Of a stretch of 64,000 nucleotides of DNA, positions 46,928 through 55,965 are shown piece by piece. The position numbers and the translations under genes were made by a program. Source of the DNA: Chondrus crispus (lineage: Eukaryota; Rhodophyta; Florideophyceae; Gigartinales; Gigartinaceae); assembly GCF_000350225.1 (NCBI RefSeq), contig NW_005179239.1, forward strand, positions 1 to 64,000, in the 5' to 3' direction. The notes beneath the pieces are model-generated. The model had not been told where the DNA came from. It did not search any database and worked only from the letters and a program-made list of their open reading frames with translations. How positions within the stretch are numbered: the first letter of the stretch is position 1; the number at the start of each line of letters is the position of its first letter.

Positions 46928-47626
46928 TTATCGGATCAAGCATTTAGCGTCCTCTTCTGCTTTCTGGCGCATTTCCTGAATAGATTCGAAACCGATCCTG
47001 AGTAAGCTTGCATCAAATGACTGATGTTGGAGGAGATTAATGATTGTGTTCTCCTGCAGACCACCACCTTTATAGCCGATCTCCAGCACCACATTTCGCA
47101 GGGCGTGAACCACTTCTTCCTTCGTCGCATCCTCAGCTCGCGACTCCTCTACACCTGGCGTATCAGCTGCGGTTGCCTCTGCCTGTTGTTCATTTTGCCC
47201 TGTTGCATCCAGTGCGAAATGGGGCGAAAACGTTTTGCTAAGGCCGGCGGCTGGCAGGATAACATTCGAATCTTGCGCTGCCAGTCGGATCCTATCCTCA
47301 TACCGCTCTTGCAAGGCACGGCCGGTGCGTTGGAAGCTCCCACGCAAACCACGAGACTTCACGGGTGGCGGTGAGTCAGAAGCGTCAGCTTCTTGCGCCT
47401 CAGCTTCATCTGCTGCTGCCTGCTTTCATTTTTTCTTGTGGGCTCCTAGGTAGGCCTGCCTTGGGAAACTTTCTCTGCAATACGGGCGGCAAACAGAAAC
47501 GCGGTGCATGGCGCAGGCACATGCTTCGTGAAGAAGCTGGCCCTGCTGTTGATGCTCTTCCACATGGGCTTGCCGGTGAGTGGCACAAAAACTGAGCAAG
47601 AGCATCATGATCTGCTTGAGGTCCAC
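46928..47626 (-). pseudogene. Hypothetical protein fragments in nested element
   Basis: A frame at 47626-47426 reads CACAMHRVSVCRPYCRESFPRQAYLGAHKKK, with Cys and His spaced like a zinc finger. After a frame change, 47362-46928 reads RGLRGSFQRTGRALQERYEDRIRL and ends with a helical acidic segment (EEVVHALRNVVLEIGYKGGG, then MRQKAEEDAKCLI). Together they suggest one protein broken by a shift near 47370-47430. The family is not recognised. Confidence 0.4.
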
Positions 47627-49156
47627 AACGTGGGACGGGTGCCTTTTGATTGGCCCACTAATCTGCCGAAAATGGTTTCATTCAGGGGTATTATTGATAT
47701 CGCCCGGCGGCTGCACACCCGCCGGCGTGAGACCAGCTATCCCACGCGAGCTTTGCGTTGCACGGCCGACAGCGCTAGTGCCAGCGCCATCGGTTTACGC
47801 GTCTGGCCCAGCGCGATCGGTTTATGCTTTTGGCCTGTGGGGATGACGCGTGGGCCCCTGAAGCGACTTCGCCAAGCATACAGAGACGAACCGGTGCTCG
47901 GACGTCAGTGTTCGTACGATACGAACAAACCGTCCGTGAGGCACTACCAAGCCCAATAAGGCTGCATCGGATGCAGTCTCTTTCGCGCCTCTACGCTACA
48001 GGCTCCGCTGTGTAATAGACAGCCGTGTACGTGGCGTAGAGGCGCACAACAAAACATATCAAGTTAGTATGTATCAGGCTGTACAATCCTGCGACGCTCC
48101 GTTGACTGGCCACTGCAAATGGAATCAGCTATCCAGCGCCCACGGACGTTGAGGCATTTGATTATGCTATGGACTTGGAGTTAGGATATCTACACATGGT
48201 ACGAGCTGCTACAATCTAGATGACTCGAAGCGGACCCTCCCGTACTCTCGCAGCATTCATTTCAAAATTGCTTTAGCGATCAAGTGCTTTCATTATGCTA
48301 AATACATATGTTTCCTTGCTAACAGTCAATGCTAAAGTGTGAGACTCTCGAAGTTTGGTCTTTCGTTCTCAGAATGCATAGCCAGTTGTTACAACTCACG
48401 GTACGTACAAATCGACCTTTCCACTACGAGAGAGTCTTTGTTCAACTTAGGGCGTCGGCCCAGGTCCTTGCTGACAGACTGCCAGTGTGTGAACACAATC
48501 TCATCTAGTCATGCACTGCTTGCAACCATCACGGTGAGGAAGAGACGATTGTGTGTCTGCTGGACTGCGTACTGGATGAAAGATAGGTGAGGTCTCCATC
48601 TGGCGGACTCCTTGCACGTCTCACAACTGTACTCTACTCTTTACTGACTCTTTTAGTACGCCTAGCGACAACCACAAGGAAGTTCTATGTTCGTCGGAAT
48701 TTTCCCGATTTGACGTTTGCTTTGCATTTCGCGTAACCCCCTGCTGCTACAACTGTGGAGTGTCTTCGTGGCCGACGCAGGGAGTCACGGAAGGCACGAA
48801 CAAAGTTTCTCTCCCTCAATAGTTCAATTCAACTTGACTTGACGCAACAAAGGCTTTGCTGGCGCGCCACTAGCATGTCAGAATTAGAACGATCTTGGGA
48901 TGCGCCGTGCACCATTATAGTGCATGATGCCGCCCAAAGCTGTCCGGCCCCGCTCCCGCCGGCCACTCTTGGCGCTTTGCAAGAGACCGCGAACAGCGTT
49001 CCATAGCCAGAAGCACACGAAACCGCCTGCCAAAAAAGTGTACTAGCGGAGCGGGCCGCGGGCTCCACTCGAGACCGCCGCCATCCCCAGCAGCTGCAAG
49101 CGCGAAAAGATTTGCCTCGACGTTCGGGTCTTGTATTTTAGTGTCGCAAATTATGC
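47627..49156. other. Region without recognisable genes in nested element
   Basis: Plus-strand frame 47504-47959 is open but reads low-similarity sequence. A short inverted repeat surrounds 47980-48045 (GCGCCTCTACGC and GCGTAGAGGCGC). The rest is AT-rich and shows nothing recognisable. Confidence 0.35.
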
Positions 49157-49207
49157 AGGTCTCCTCCTTTAGTTTATGCTTGTAGCATAAACTAAAAGAG
49201 GAAACCT
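49157..49207. other. 24-bp near-perfect hairpin
   Basis: Arms 49157-49180 and 49184-49207 pair with two mismatches around a three-base loop. The hairpin sits just inside the right minisatellite of the nested element. Such a tight hairpin could be a replication or transposition structure, or a small-RNA precursor. Confidence 0.85.
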
Positions 49208-49219
49208 GTACGGCTAGAG

Positions 49220-49683
49220 CGAAAGAAACCGCCCAGTAGACCCATGCAAGCCTATGCAAAGGTCAATGCAAGCCCAGGCAAATAGCCAAATCAAGTACAT
49301 GCAGAAAGCCCATGCAAAGCCATGTACATGGCCAATGCAAGCCTATGCAGATGGCCTACGCAAACCCGTGCAAAAATCCCTTCCGAGCCCATGCACATTC
49401 CCAATGCGATCCCATGCAAAATCCCATGCAAGCCCATACAGGTGTCCAATGCAAGCCCATGGAAAATCCCATGCAAGCCCATGCAGATTCCCAATGCAAT
49501 CCCATGCACATGACCAATGCAAGCCCGTGAAGCCCATGCAAATTACCAATGCAAGCCCATGAACCAAGCCATGCACGTCCAAGCAATCATGGCGCATTTC
49601 TCCGCATAGGAAACATTTTGGAAATTTCTGCTCGTGCAAGTATGGGTAAATCGCCATGCATGCATTGGATTAGCATGGGCTTC
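49220..49683 (+). repeat. Minisatellite at right end of nested element
   Basis: Many degenerate copies of CAATGCAAGCCCATGCA-type units of about 16-30 bp. All frames are open because the unit lacks stops. It resembles, in inverse orientation, the GCATTGGTGTGCATGGG sequence of the left-end 162-bp units. Confidence 0.85.
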
Positions 49684-49718
49684 GTATGGGAAAGTTTAGA
49701 CTATCAGAAAAACAGACG
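49684..49718 (-). repeat. Right terminal inverted repeat of nested element
   Basis: On the minus strand it starts CGTCTGTTTTTCTGATAGTC. It contains the stop (TAA at 49696) of the antisense reading frame that enters from the retroelement, so the insertion cut that frame. Confidence 0.75.
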
Positions 49719-50256
49719 TTGGAAGGGAGGTGACAAGCCGAGCTAGAACTCGCAAGTCGTCCAGGGACGCCCCCTGGAGAGCTTCTCCCTCCACACCATG
49801 AGCCATGAGAAGGCGATGGTAAACAGCGGCAGAAGAGGTATTTTCTTTGGGAATTGTAGATGATGGAGGGCCTGAGGTAGGGGCGAGGAGCGGACCCTCA
49901 GGTGAAGGGCAAGCCGGACGTGGGGTCGGATCCCCGGCCGACGGTGGGGCTTCCCGAATTGAAATGGTTCCCGTCGAGCAGCTCGCAGGAGGAAGCTCGA
50001 CGGGCGGAGGAGCCTCAGGGCGGGTTAAGCCCACGGGTGCCGTACATGACGGCAATGGCAAAGTTGAAGTGGCTGTGACGAGCTGTCCCTCGCGTGATGG
50101 GGAAGCAGGAAGTGAGGTTGGATTCACGTCGGAGGAAGACACGACTCGAAGCGACAAGGTTTCCGCCGAGCTCGTGGGAGGAAGTACGACGCACACTGGG
50201 GCCTCTGGCGCGGAGGGACGGACCGGTGCAGGGAGAGGGGAAGTTGGGGCCGAAGG
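49696..50256 (-). pseudogene. Continuation of antisense ORF after TGA
   Basis: Directly after the TGA at 50257-50259 the same frame stays open for 186 codons to 49696. It is proline- and serine-rich (PPPVELPPASCS, PPSAGDPTPRPACPSPEG) with a more ordered end (AAVYHRLLMAHGVEGEALQGASLDDLRVLARLV). The final residues lie in the terminal repeat of the nested element. TGA probably replaced CGA. It is read as the C-terminal tail of the upstream protein, cut by the insertion. Confidence 0.6.
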
Positions 50257-51627
50257 TCAAGAGCACATCTCAGGCTCTCGAGGATCCGCGTTCACCACAG
50301 TGACTGCGTTGGGGGTTGGTGGTTGATTTCCGAAACGGCGGCTCATCTGGGCCTCCCAGGCAGAACAGAGGGAGGAGGACCAGGGGTTGATCCACACGAA
50401 GTCGCCGGCAGCTGGATGATTTCTACCAGGGGAAAAAGAGGGTCGTTGGCGTGAAAAGGACCGAGACGAATTTTGTGGAGGAACGCAATCCCACGCTACG
50501 GTCTCGATCATATCGAGGAGGGCGTGCACTTCACGGTCCACATCGGACCCGCCAAGGGGGACAGAAAAATCGAGGAGACGCATCTGTTTGCGGAGTTTCG
50601 AAGGGAGGTGCCACAGGCGCCAACAGTCGAAAACTTCCCACAGGAGGGTGGCGGCGACTTTCACGCACCACTCCGTGAGAAACACAGTCCACAGCCCGTG
50701 CTGCGGATCGCGTAAATGACTGCCGTAATATGTCAGAATGGGTCCTAACTCAGCCCAGAAACCCTGACATACCTCGTATTGACTCCACCAGGACGGGGTT
50801 CGTTGGTATCGATTGGTGTAGTGCTGTCTGGAAATTTCACGAGCCTCAATCATCTGGTACGGCACGAAGTACCCAGTGTCGGATCGGACCCGACGTTCAA
50901 AGCGTACAGTATTTTGGAAAAAGAAAATACCGCCGCGCTTCGTATGGCGAAAGTTTGTGGGAAGAATGGCTTGAGTCCAAAACATGGCGTCGGTCGTGAC
51001 GGTGCGTCGGTTGCGCCACAGTCGGTCCGCCTCGGACACGACGTCACCGAAGGTGCAGTCGATGAGGTTGTCGAGGTAGAGTCGTTCCCCCTCCGTACGA
51101 CACTGCCAAGTGTCGCAGTGGTAACATGAAGGTATGAGGGCGTCGGCCATAGGAATCTCGATCCGAGTGAGCACAGCGTCCATGAAGCGCAGGGATAAGG
51201 AGGAGCGACCGCGCGGGGAGGAGTGACATAGGATGGAGGTGGGTATAGCGATGCGGGCGCGCCAGTCAAAGGTGTGAATGGCCTGCAAAGGGAGGTTACC
51301 GGGCAACATGCCCGCATCATCGGCGAAGTTATTTTTGATGCCGTCGAGGTCGCGGACGCCCACAGAGGAGAACCATTGAGCAGAAGCAAACAGGGCTGCG
51401 TTATCACGCATGGTTTTGTTCTGCAGCTCCTCGAGCGAAGGATGACGGCGGGCTACCCAAGAGGAATGGTAGCCCGGATGGAAGGCCGGCTCGGCAGGGA
51501 TGGTAACAGAGGGTAGACGGGGTATGGAAGGAAGACCCCGGGGCACTTCGAACTTGCGAGGAAAGCCAACACCCGGACGTCTACCGGTGGCACTATCGTC
51601 CGAGTGTTCCGATGGAGAAGGAAGCAT
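50257..51627 (-). CDS. Large antisense ORF of the giant retroelement, unknown protein
   Basis: This is an ATG-initiated ORF of 456 codons on the strand opposite gag-pol. It starts 113 bp from the polypurine tract, between pol and the 3' LTR. Residues ~1-60 are Pro/Ser-rich. The rest is compact and aromatic-rich, with a CYHCDTWQC cysteine cluster near residue 166 and several Trp-rich helices (WWSQYEVCQGFWAELGPILTYYG, then FLTEWCVKVAATLLWEVFDCW, both shown in part). There is no signal peptide or clear membrane span, and no family is recognised. Some plant gypsy elements carry antisense ORFs at this position, and this may be an analogue. A promoter would have to lie in or next to the 3' LTR. Confidence 0.65.
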   Translation of the reverse strand: MLPSPSEHSDDSATGRRPGVGFPRKFEVPRGLPSIPRLPSVTIPAEPAFHPGYHSSWVARRHPSLEELQNKTMRDNAALFASAQWFSSVGVRDLDGIKNNFADDAGMLPGNLPLQAIHTFDWRARIAIPTSILCHSSPRGRSSLSLRFMDAVLTRIEIPMADALIPSCYHCDTWQCRTEGERLYLDNLIDCTFGDVVSEADRLWRNRRTVTTDAMFWTQAILPTNFRHTKRGGIFFFQNTVRFERRVRSDTGYFVPYQMIEAREISRQHYTNRYQRTPSWWSQYEVCQGFWAELGPILTYYGSHLRDPQHGLWTVFLTEWCVKVAATLLWEVFDCWRLWHLPSKLRKQMRLLDFSVPLGGSDVDREVHALLDMIETVAWDCVPPQNSSRSFSRQRPSFSPGRNHPAAGDFVWINPWSSSLCSAWEAQMSRRFGNQPPTPNAVTVVNADPREPEMCS

Positions 51628-51740
51628 GGTATTTCCGTCTTATCCTTGCTAGAACGCCGCGCAGAGTGATTGATGACTGGGAAACACGGTCAGCAGCGGC
51701 AGGAGATTATACGATGGCTGGGCGTTGCGCAAGAGCGCTC

Positions 51741-51752
51741 AGAAGGGGGATA
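51741..51752 (+). other. Polypurine tract
   Basis: AGAAGGGGGATA directly precedes the 3' LTR; the purine run AGAAGGGGGA is the expected plus-strand primer site. Its presence shows that 51753-52688 is the 3' LTR of a full element, not a solo LTR. Confidence 0.85.
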
Positions 51753-52688
51753 TGTAGTGCAATACGCACCTGAAAAGGGAGGTGAAAAGAAATGAAAATG
51801 ATGGGGTATGACAAGCAAAAGTGGAAATCATTTCACTTTATTATTTTAATTATTAATTTTAATTAGTTGCATATTAGTTATTTAACATTAGATTAGATCT
51901 AGGATCTAGCGCCGAGAGCTACTGTAGTGGCTCCGGCGGGGCGATATGTACCTTAGCCCTCTGACCACCAAGTCAGTAAAGGTAACCCGAGTTGCCAGAG
52001 TCTGATATCGCCTTGGTTGAAGTCCGTCTTTTACAAGACATTCCCTTTAACTACAGATTACTTTATCCTTTGCGCTCGGGGGTCCCCTTTTTCCTTATCA
52101 ATTTTCCTTTACTTCCCTATCCTAATTCCCTTAATCTTGAGTTGGTCCCACCTTGTAGGATTGCGATCCGCAACGTGACGTCATTTGCCATCGGGCTTCT
52201 GTGTTGGTGCACCAGTGGTGCTTTTCTCAGTGTTGGTTCCATCGGAATCTGGTTGCGACCGATCCGTTGTTGGTACTTTGCCATCGGGCAGTACGACGGT
52301 GTAGCGCTGCTACGTTTTCTTCTTTCCCGACGGGCTACGTTGCGACGTCCACGTCGAAGACCTTATCAAGGGTATAAGGTGTACAAGGCGCTCTTCGAGC
52401 ATTGGATTTACGACCCATCGGACCAGGTTTACCTTGACACCCCTCTGAACTCGTCGAGCAGTCGCCTTTACAAGTCTCTACCACCATTTACCGATCCCGG
52501 GCTGGGCCCTCCTCTTTGCCCCCCCTATCAGGGATCCGAGCTACTGCGGGCCGCAAACCCGCTTAAAGAGGACAGGGAGCTTCGAACACTCCGTAGCGCT
52601 GTGCCGTTGGCAGTTGTTGTTTTTGTTGCTGTTGTTTGTGTTGGACCGTCGGACCTTGGTCTTTGCCTAACAGGCGCATTGCACTACA
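51753..52688 (+). repeat. 3' LTR of giant element
   Basis: 936 bp, with the same ends as the 5' LTR (TGTAGTGCAAT, ATTGCACTACA) and about twenty differences by eye, including small indels near 52122 and 52520. It is followed by CAGGA. Confidence 0.95.
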
Positions 52689-52693
52689 CAGGA
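52689..52693. other. Target site duplication, right copy
   Basis: CAGGA directly after the 3' LTR, matching 30829-30833. Confidence 0.9.
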
Positions 52694-53665
52694 TCGTATA
52701 CATCTGATGAAGTACGTTATTCACCTGCTCCTACATATTGGGCATTCAACAGAGTGCTGCGGCCCACTGGTATGCCTATCTCAGTTTTCATCCGAGCGAT
52801 ACATCGGCGTGGTGAAACAGTCCACTAATGCTCGATATAGATATGCTGAGAGTGTCGCCACGAAGTGGACTTTTCAGCAGTCAGCTTTCATGCTGGCAAT
52901 CGCTACAAGTACATCTATCCCTCTGTTGGAGACGCGAAAGGATTCTGGATTGTCAGACCAACGCTCTAAGGGCAGCAATATTGGAAGGTACGTTGGGTTT
53001 TGGCTGCGTGGTCCGGTTCTGATGACTACTGTGGAGAGATTAAGCGACAGGCTCGGTTTCCAAGTCAAACATCTATTGGTGCGATTCTACGAGTCCAACC
53101 AAGGGTTAAATAAGGCAGAGGCATCCCGTCATATTGAAGACAACCCTCATATTTCCTCATGGGATAGGCTTTTTATTCGGAGACCGTCTGAAGGTACAAT
53201 GAGGAAGTACGGAAAGTTTTCTCCGGAAAAACATGGGCGGGCACGATCTTTTTTGGGGCTGAATTCCAGCGAGATGAGTCGTCAGCGCTGTATTTCGACG
53301 TTTTCTATAGAGAGGTAATATGTTTTCTTGAACATTGCGTTTTTGACTGGTTCACGGGCAAGGAAGAGGTACGGATACTTGTTTTGGCCAGATGGGTGAC
53401 TCGTGGACTGCAAATTGGGAGACAAAATCAAATTTATGCGTCGGGATCACGGGCTAGTTCTTCTGTTTTTAATGTGAAGACTATTGAAGATGTATCCAGC
53501 ATATCCAGAAACATATCAGCCATTGAAACCCCGAACTTCGCATCAAAGAGGTTTTCTACCACGAGATGTTATTTTGTAGATGAAAGACTTTACTTAGATA
53601 CTCTGCTTATCACAGATAGTGGGTATGATGGTAGTAACAAAATACTGCGTGGTCTAAGAAAATAA
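52694..53665 (+). pseudogene. tnp2/CACTA-like transposase, 3' part
   Basis: Continues the gene interrupted at 30833: HLMKYVIHLLLHIGHSTECCGPL, then FSSERYIGVVKQSTNARYR with the conserved Glu (pieces of one segment). The frame shifts at the T run near 53250. The second frame reads AEFQRDESSALYFDV, VFDWFTGKEEVRILVLARW and ends with ILRGLRK at 53665. The whole transposase would be about 1,050 residues. The shift shows decay, or a homopolymer sequencing error. Confidence 0.88.
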
Positions 53666-54011
53666 GTGTGCCTGACTATATCTTCAAACGTTGAACTGGC
53701 ATACATGCCTGACTGGTCTACAGCCCGCCCTATCTGCGTCAATATTTCCAGTGGCATTTTTTGCTCATGCGGCGTCGTATTGAAATTGTAGTTCTGGAGC
53801 TTCGTTTAAGCGAAGAGCAACTACCTCAGATAAATACTTCGGGATATTGCTCTTTGCTCATGGGTGCTTTCGTTTCAGTGAAATCTAGTGTATTTAACAC
53901 GCTGTTCGCAGACTTGAATGCCTTCTCTTATGTGTCCTTCGCCAAGTCGGAGCTGAACCTGCAGTTCCAGTGCCCTCCGTCCGCACCTGGAAGCAACCTC
54001 CAGCATTACCC
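53666..54011. other. Downstream flank of transposase
   Basis: A plus frame at 53761-54045 is open and reads partly protein-like (LSEEQLPQINTSGYCSLLMGAF). It leads into the duplicated segment. The transposon's right end should lie near here, but no terminal repeat was found. Confidence 0.35.
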
Positions 54012-54660
54012 CTCATTCCGTTGTCGTCGTCCAATACCGCAGTGATGCAAATAGACTTCAGCTACCTCGGACTAGTGTGGAAGTATTTTATCTTCTTGCA
54101 TTGACTTCTTCTCAGATGACGGCTTGTGCACCTTGACCTGACACACGCATTCTCTCGTTCGCCCACTAACTCATCTCTCCATTGCCCATATCTTCATCGT
54201 GCCCTACAACGTAGTATCTTACACTAACACAACTGGCCGTATCGCCTGAGACAGCTCTTTCTCTACTTGTTGGCGTCGATGCCGCAGAAAGCCCGCTCGC
54301 CGCGGAGCGCCCGCTGGTACCGCCGCCAGCATCACCGCTCATTCCATTGTCGTCATCCAACACCGCAGTGTCGCACATAGCCTCGAGCGAACCCGGGCTA
54401 GTGTGCAAGTATTTTATCTTCTTGCGTTTGACTTCTTCTCAGGTGAGCCCATGCGCACCTTGCTCTGACACATGCATTCACTCATCCGCCCACTAACTCA
54501 GCTCTCCATTGCTCATACCTACATTGTGCCCCACAACGCAGTACCATGCACTGCCACAACTGGCCGTACCGCCTGAGGCAGCTCTTTCTATCCTTGTTAG
54601 CCTCGATGCCGCAGAGAGCCCGCTCGCCGCGGAGCGCCTGCTGGCACCCCCGCGCCCAGC
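54012..54660 (+). repeat. 326-bp tandem duplication with coding-like content
   Basis: Sequence starting CTCATTCC at 54012 recurs at 54338 with moderate divergence. Both units contain AGTATTTTATCTTCTTGC followed by TTGACTTCTTCTCAG, which looks like a 3' splice site. Both also read AAESPLAAER in the same relative frame. It may be a duplicated exon-intron segment. Confidence 0.8.
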
Positions 54661-55300
54661 CAAGATCCACAAAGGGCACATCGAGTGCAAGCGTGGCGTG
54701 TTCAAGTACTCCAAGTGCCCGTCCGCCTTATGCCTGCGCCGCAACCTACTCCGCCACTATGTACGCCCTTGCGTCTTGCATCGCGCACCCCTCGTTCCCG
54801 CCCATGCTAACACACACATAAACCGCCCGCCCCCGCAGTGCACTATCCGCCAGGCAAAGCGCTCGATTAAGTGCCCTCTGCCCCCACATGCGCCGCCTCC
54901 TTCGTTCGGCGTTTCGACATCTAGAAACCCTGACGGCTGCTCGTTGGCAGACCGACCGGAGGCGGAAAGCGAACGGCCGCGCACAAGTGTGCCGCCACCA
55001 GCCAAAGACGAAGCGTCGGGTATAATTGGAGGCAGGCGCGTTAGACATGCCCGTCCAAAGGGTCGAGTCCGCGCGACAGACCGGCGTGTGCCGAGGCACC
55101 ATCACACCGCCGACTCCAACCCGCCTGCAGGCACACCTGCAAGACGCCTCACGCCCTGCCCTGCCACACCTCGACAACCGCGCCAGCTTGCCGCTGCCCT
55201 CCCATGTCCCTCACGCGAGCGCGCAGCGAGTTTGGGAAGCGCGCTGACTTCGGCCTCCTTTCCGCGTCGCAGTGCACGACTTTCGCCACAGGCGACCTAA
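54509..55300 (+). CDS. Hypothetical protein, possible zinc-finger remnant
   Basis: The open frame of 263 codons overlaps the second duplication unit. It contains HIECKRGVFKYSKCPSALC and LRRNLLRHYVRPC, with Cys/His spacing loosely like a C2H2 finger. It then becomes Pro/Arg-rich without ordered sequence. The start used is not ATG-supported and the 3' half may be non-coding. No family is recognised. Confidence 0.25.
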   Translation: MLIPTLCPTTQYHALPQLAVPPEAALSILVSLDAAESPLAAERLLAPPRPAKIHKGHIECKRGVFKYSKCPSALCLRRNLLRHYVRPCVLHRAPLVPAHANTHINRPPPQCTIRQAKRSIKCPLPPHAPPPSFGVSTSRNPDGCSLADRPEAESERPRTSVPPPAKDEASGIIGGRRVRHARPKGRVRATDRRVPRHHHTADSNPPAGTPARRLTPCPATPRQPRQLAAALPCPSRERAASLGSALTSASFPRRSARLSPQAT

Positions 55301-55699
55301 TTGTCTAATAAAATGGAATGCTTATTGCCCCAGACTTCGACGACGGTCGCTACGCCTGGCCATATTGCCGCTGCCCGACGCGGTGTACATACTTGGCTGG
55401 AAATTGCTGCTGAATGCTGTCCTCGAAAGTACACCATCTGCCACAATTTAATTGGACAACTTGTAATCCAGGGGAACACTTGTCAAAATGCTATTCAAGA
55501 TACAGTATAGTACAATCGATACACTGGGCCAAACGACATAGGTTTTTTGTGGTTGTTCTTCTGACACTTGTCACAATCTCACAACGCTCTCTGTCCAGTA
55601 CGACATGAACAAGTGTACGAACATGAATGGACAATGAAGCCCACGTACATAGAAATTACCATTCGGTAGGGAGGGACAAAACATGCGAGTGGCGGGCCA

Positions 55700-55925
55700 A
55701 TGGTTGTCCATTGAGCACGAGCGGTTGTTCGGTGGACGTCCATTGGCAACGACGCCTGCCACTCAACCGCCAGTGCCCAACCACTGAACAACCATAAATG
55801 GCCAGTGGTTGGTGATGGTTGGCTTTGGTTGGCAAATTGTAACCAACCAACGACCTCCATGCACCAACCACCAGGCCGCCAGAGTGGTCAACCACTGACC
55901 AACCATTCAGTGACCATGTTTTCTA
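55700..55925 (+). repeat. CCAACC/GGTTGG-rich block before recombinase
   Basis: Dense copies of CCAACCA and GGTTGGT on the same strand, with several short inverted pairs (AACCACTGAACAACC, GGTTGGTGATGGTTGG). Similar words occur after the DIRS RNase H fragment at 22000-22190. It may be part of a DIRS terminal or internal repeat. Confidence 0.55.
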
Positions 55926-55965
55926 CTAGGGTCTTGGAGATCATCCTGCCCCCGGATCCCGGCCG

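Larger units (their letters stand above)
42517..49718. mobile_element. Nested element with terminal inverted repeats and gene-fragment cargo
   Basis: The ends are 35-bp inverted repeats (42517-42551 and 49684-49718, 29 of 35 identical, outer bases CGTCTGT). Each end continues inward into tandem, ATGCAAGCCCATG-type sequence: 162-bp units on the left, a shorter-period minisatellite on the right. Foldback and some Mutator-like elements have such ends. Between them lie broken minus-strand gene fragments, including Sel1-like repeats, and no recognisable transposase. No target duplication is visible directly outside the repeats, which weakens the boundary call. Confidence 0.7.
30834..52688 (+). mobile_element. 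Giant Ty3/gypsy chromovirus, 21,855 bp, carrying a nested element
   Basis: It is bounded by two closely similar LTRs and the CAGGA target duplication, and it splits the tnp2-like gene. The internal order is primer site, gag, protease-RT-RNase H-integrase, chromodomain ORF, a long 3' region with a nested 7.2 kb element, an antisense ORF, polypurine tract and 3' LTR. Without the nested element it is about 14.65 kb, still large for this group. By eye the LTRs differ at about twenty positions, so the insertion is fairly young but not recent. Stops in gag and pol and a changed protease active site make it non-autonomous as read. Confidence 0.92.

Noticed and set aside
49254-49562. Several open frames rich in Met, Gln, Ala and Cys
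   Set aside because: They are open because the minisatellite unit lacks stops. All six frames behave alike.
51753-52688. Solo LTR unrelated to the LTR at 30834
   Set aside because: A polypurine tract precedes it, CAGGA follows it, and the split transposase frame rejoins across both LTRs.
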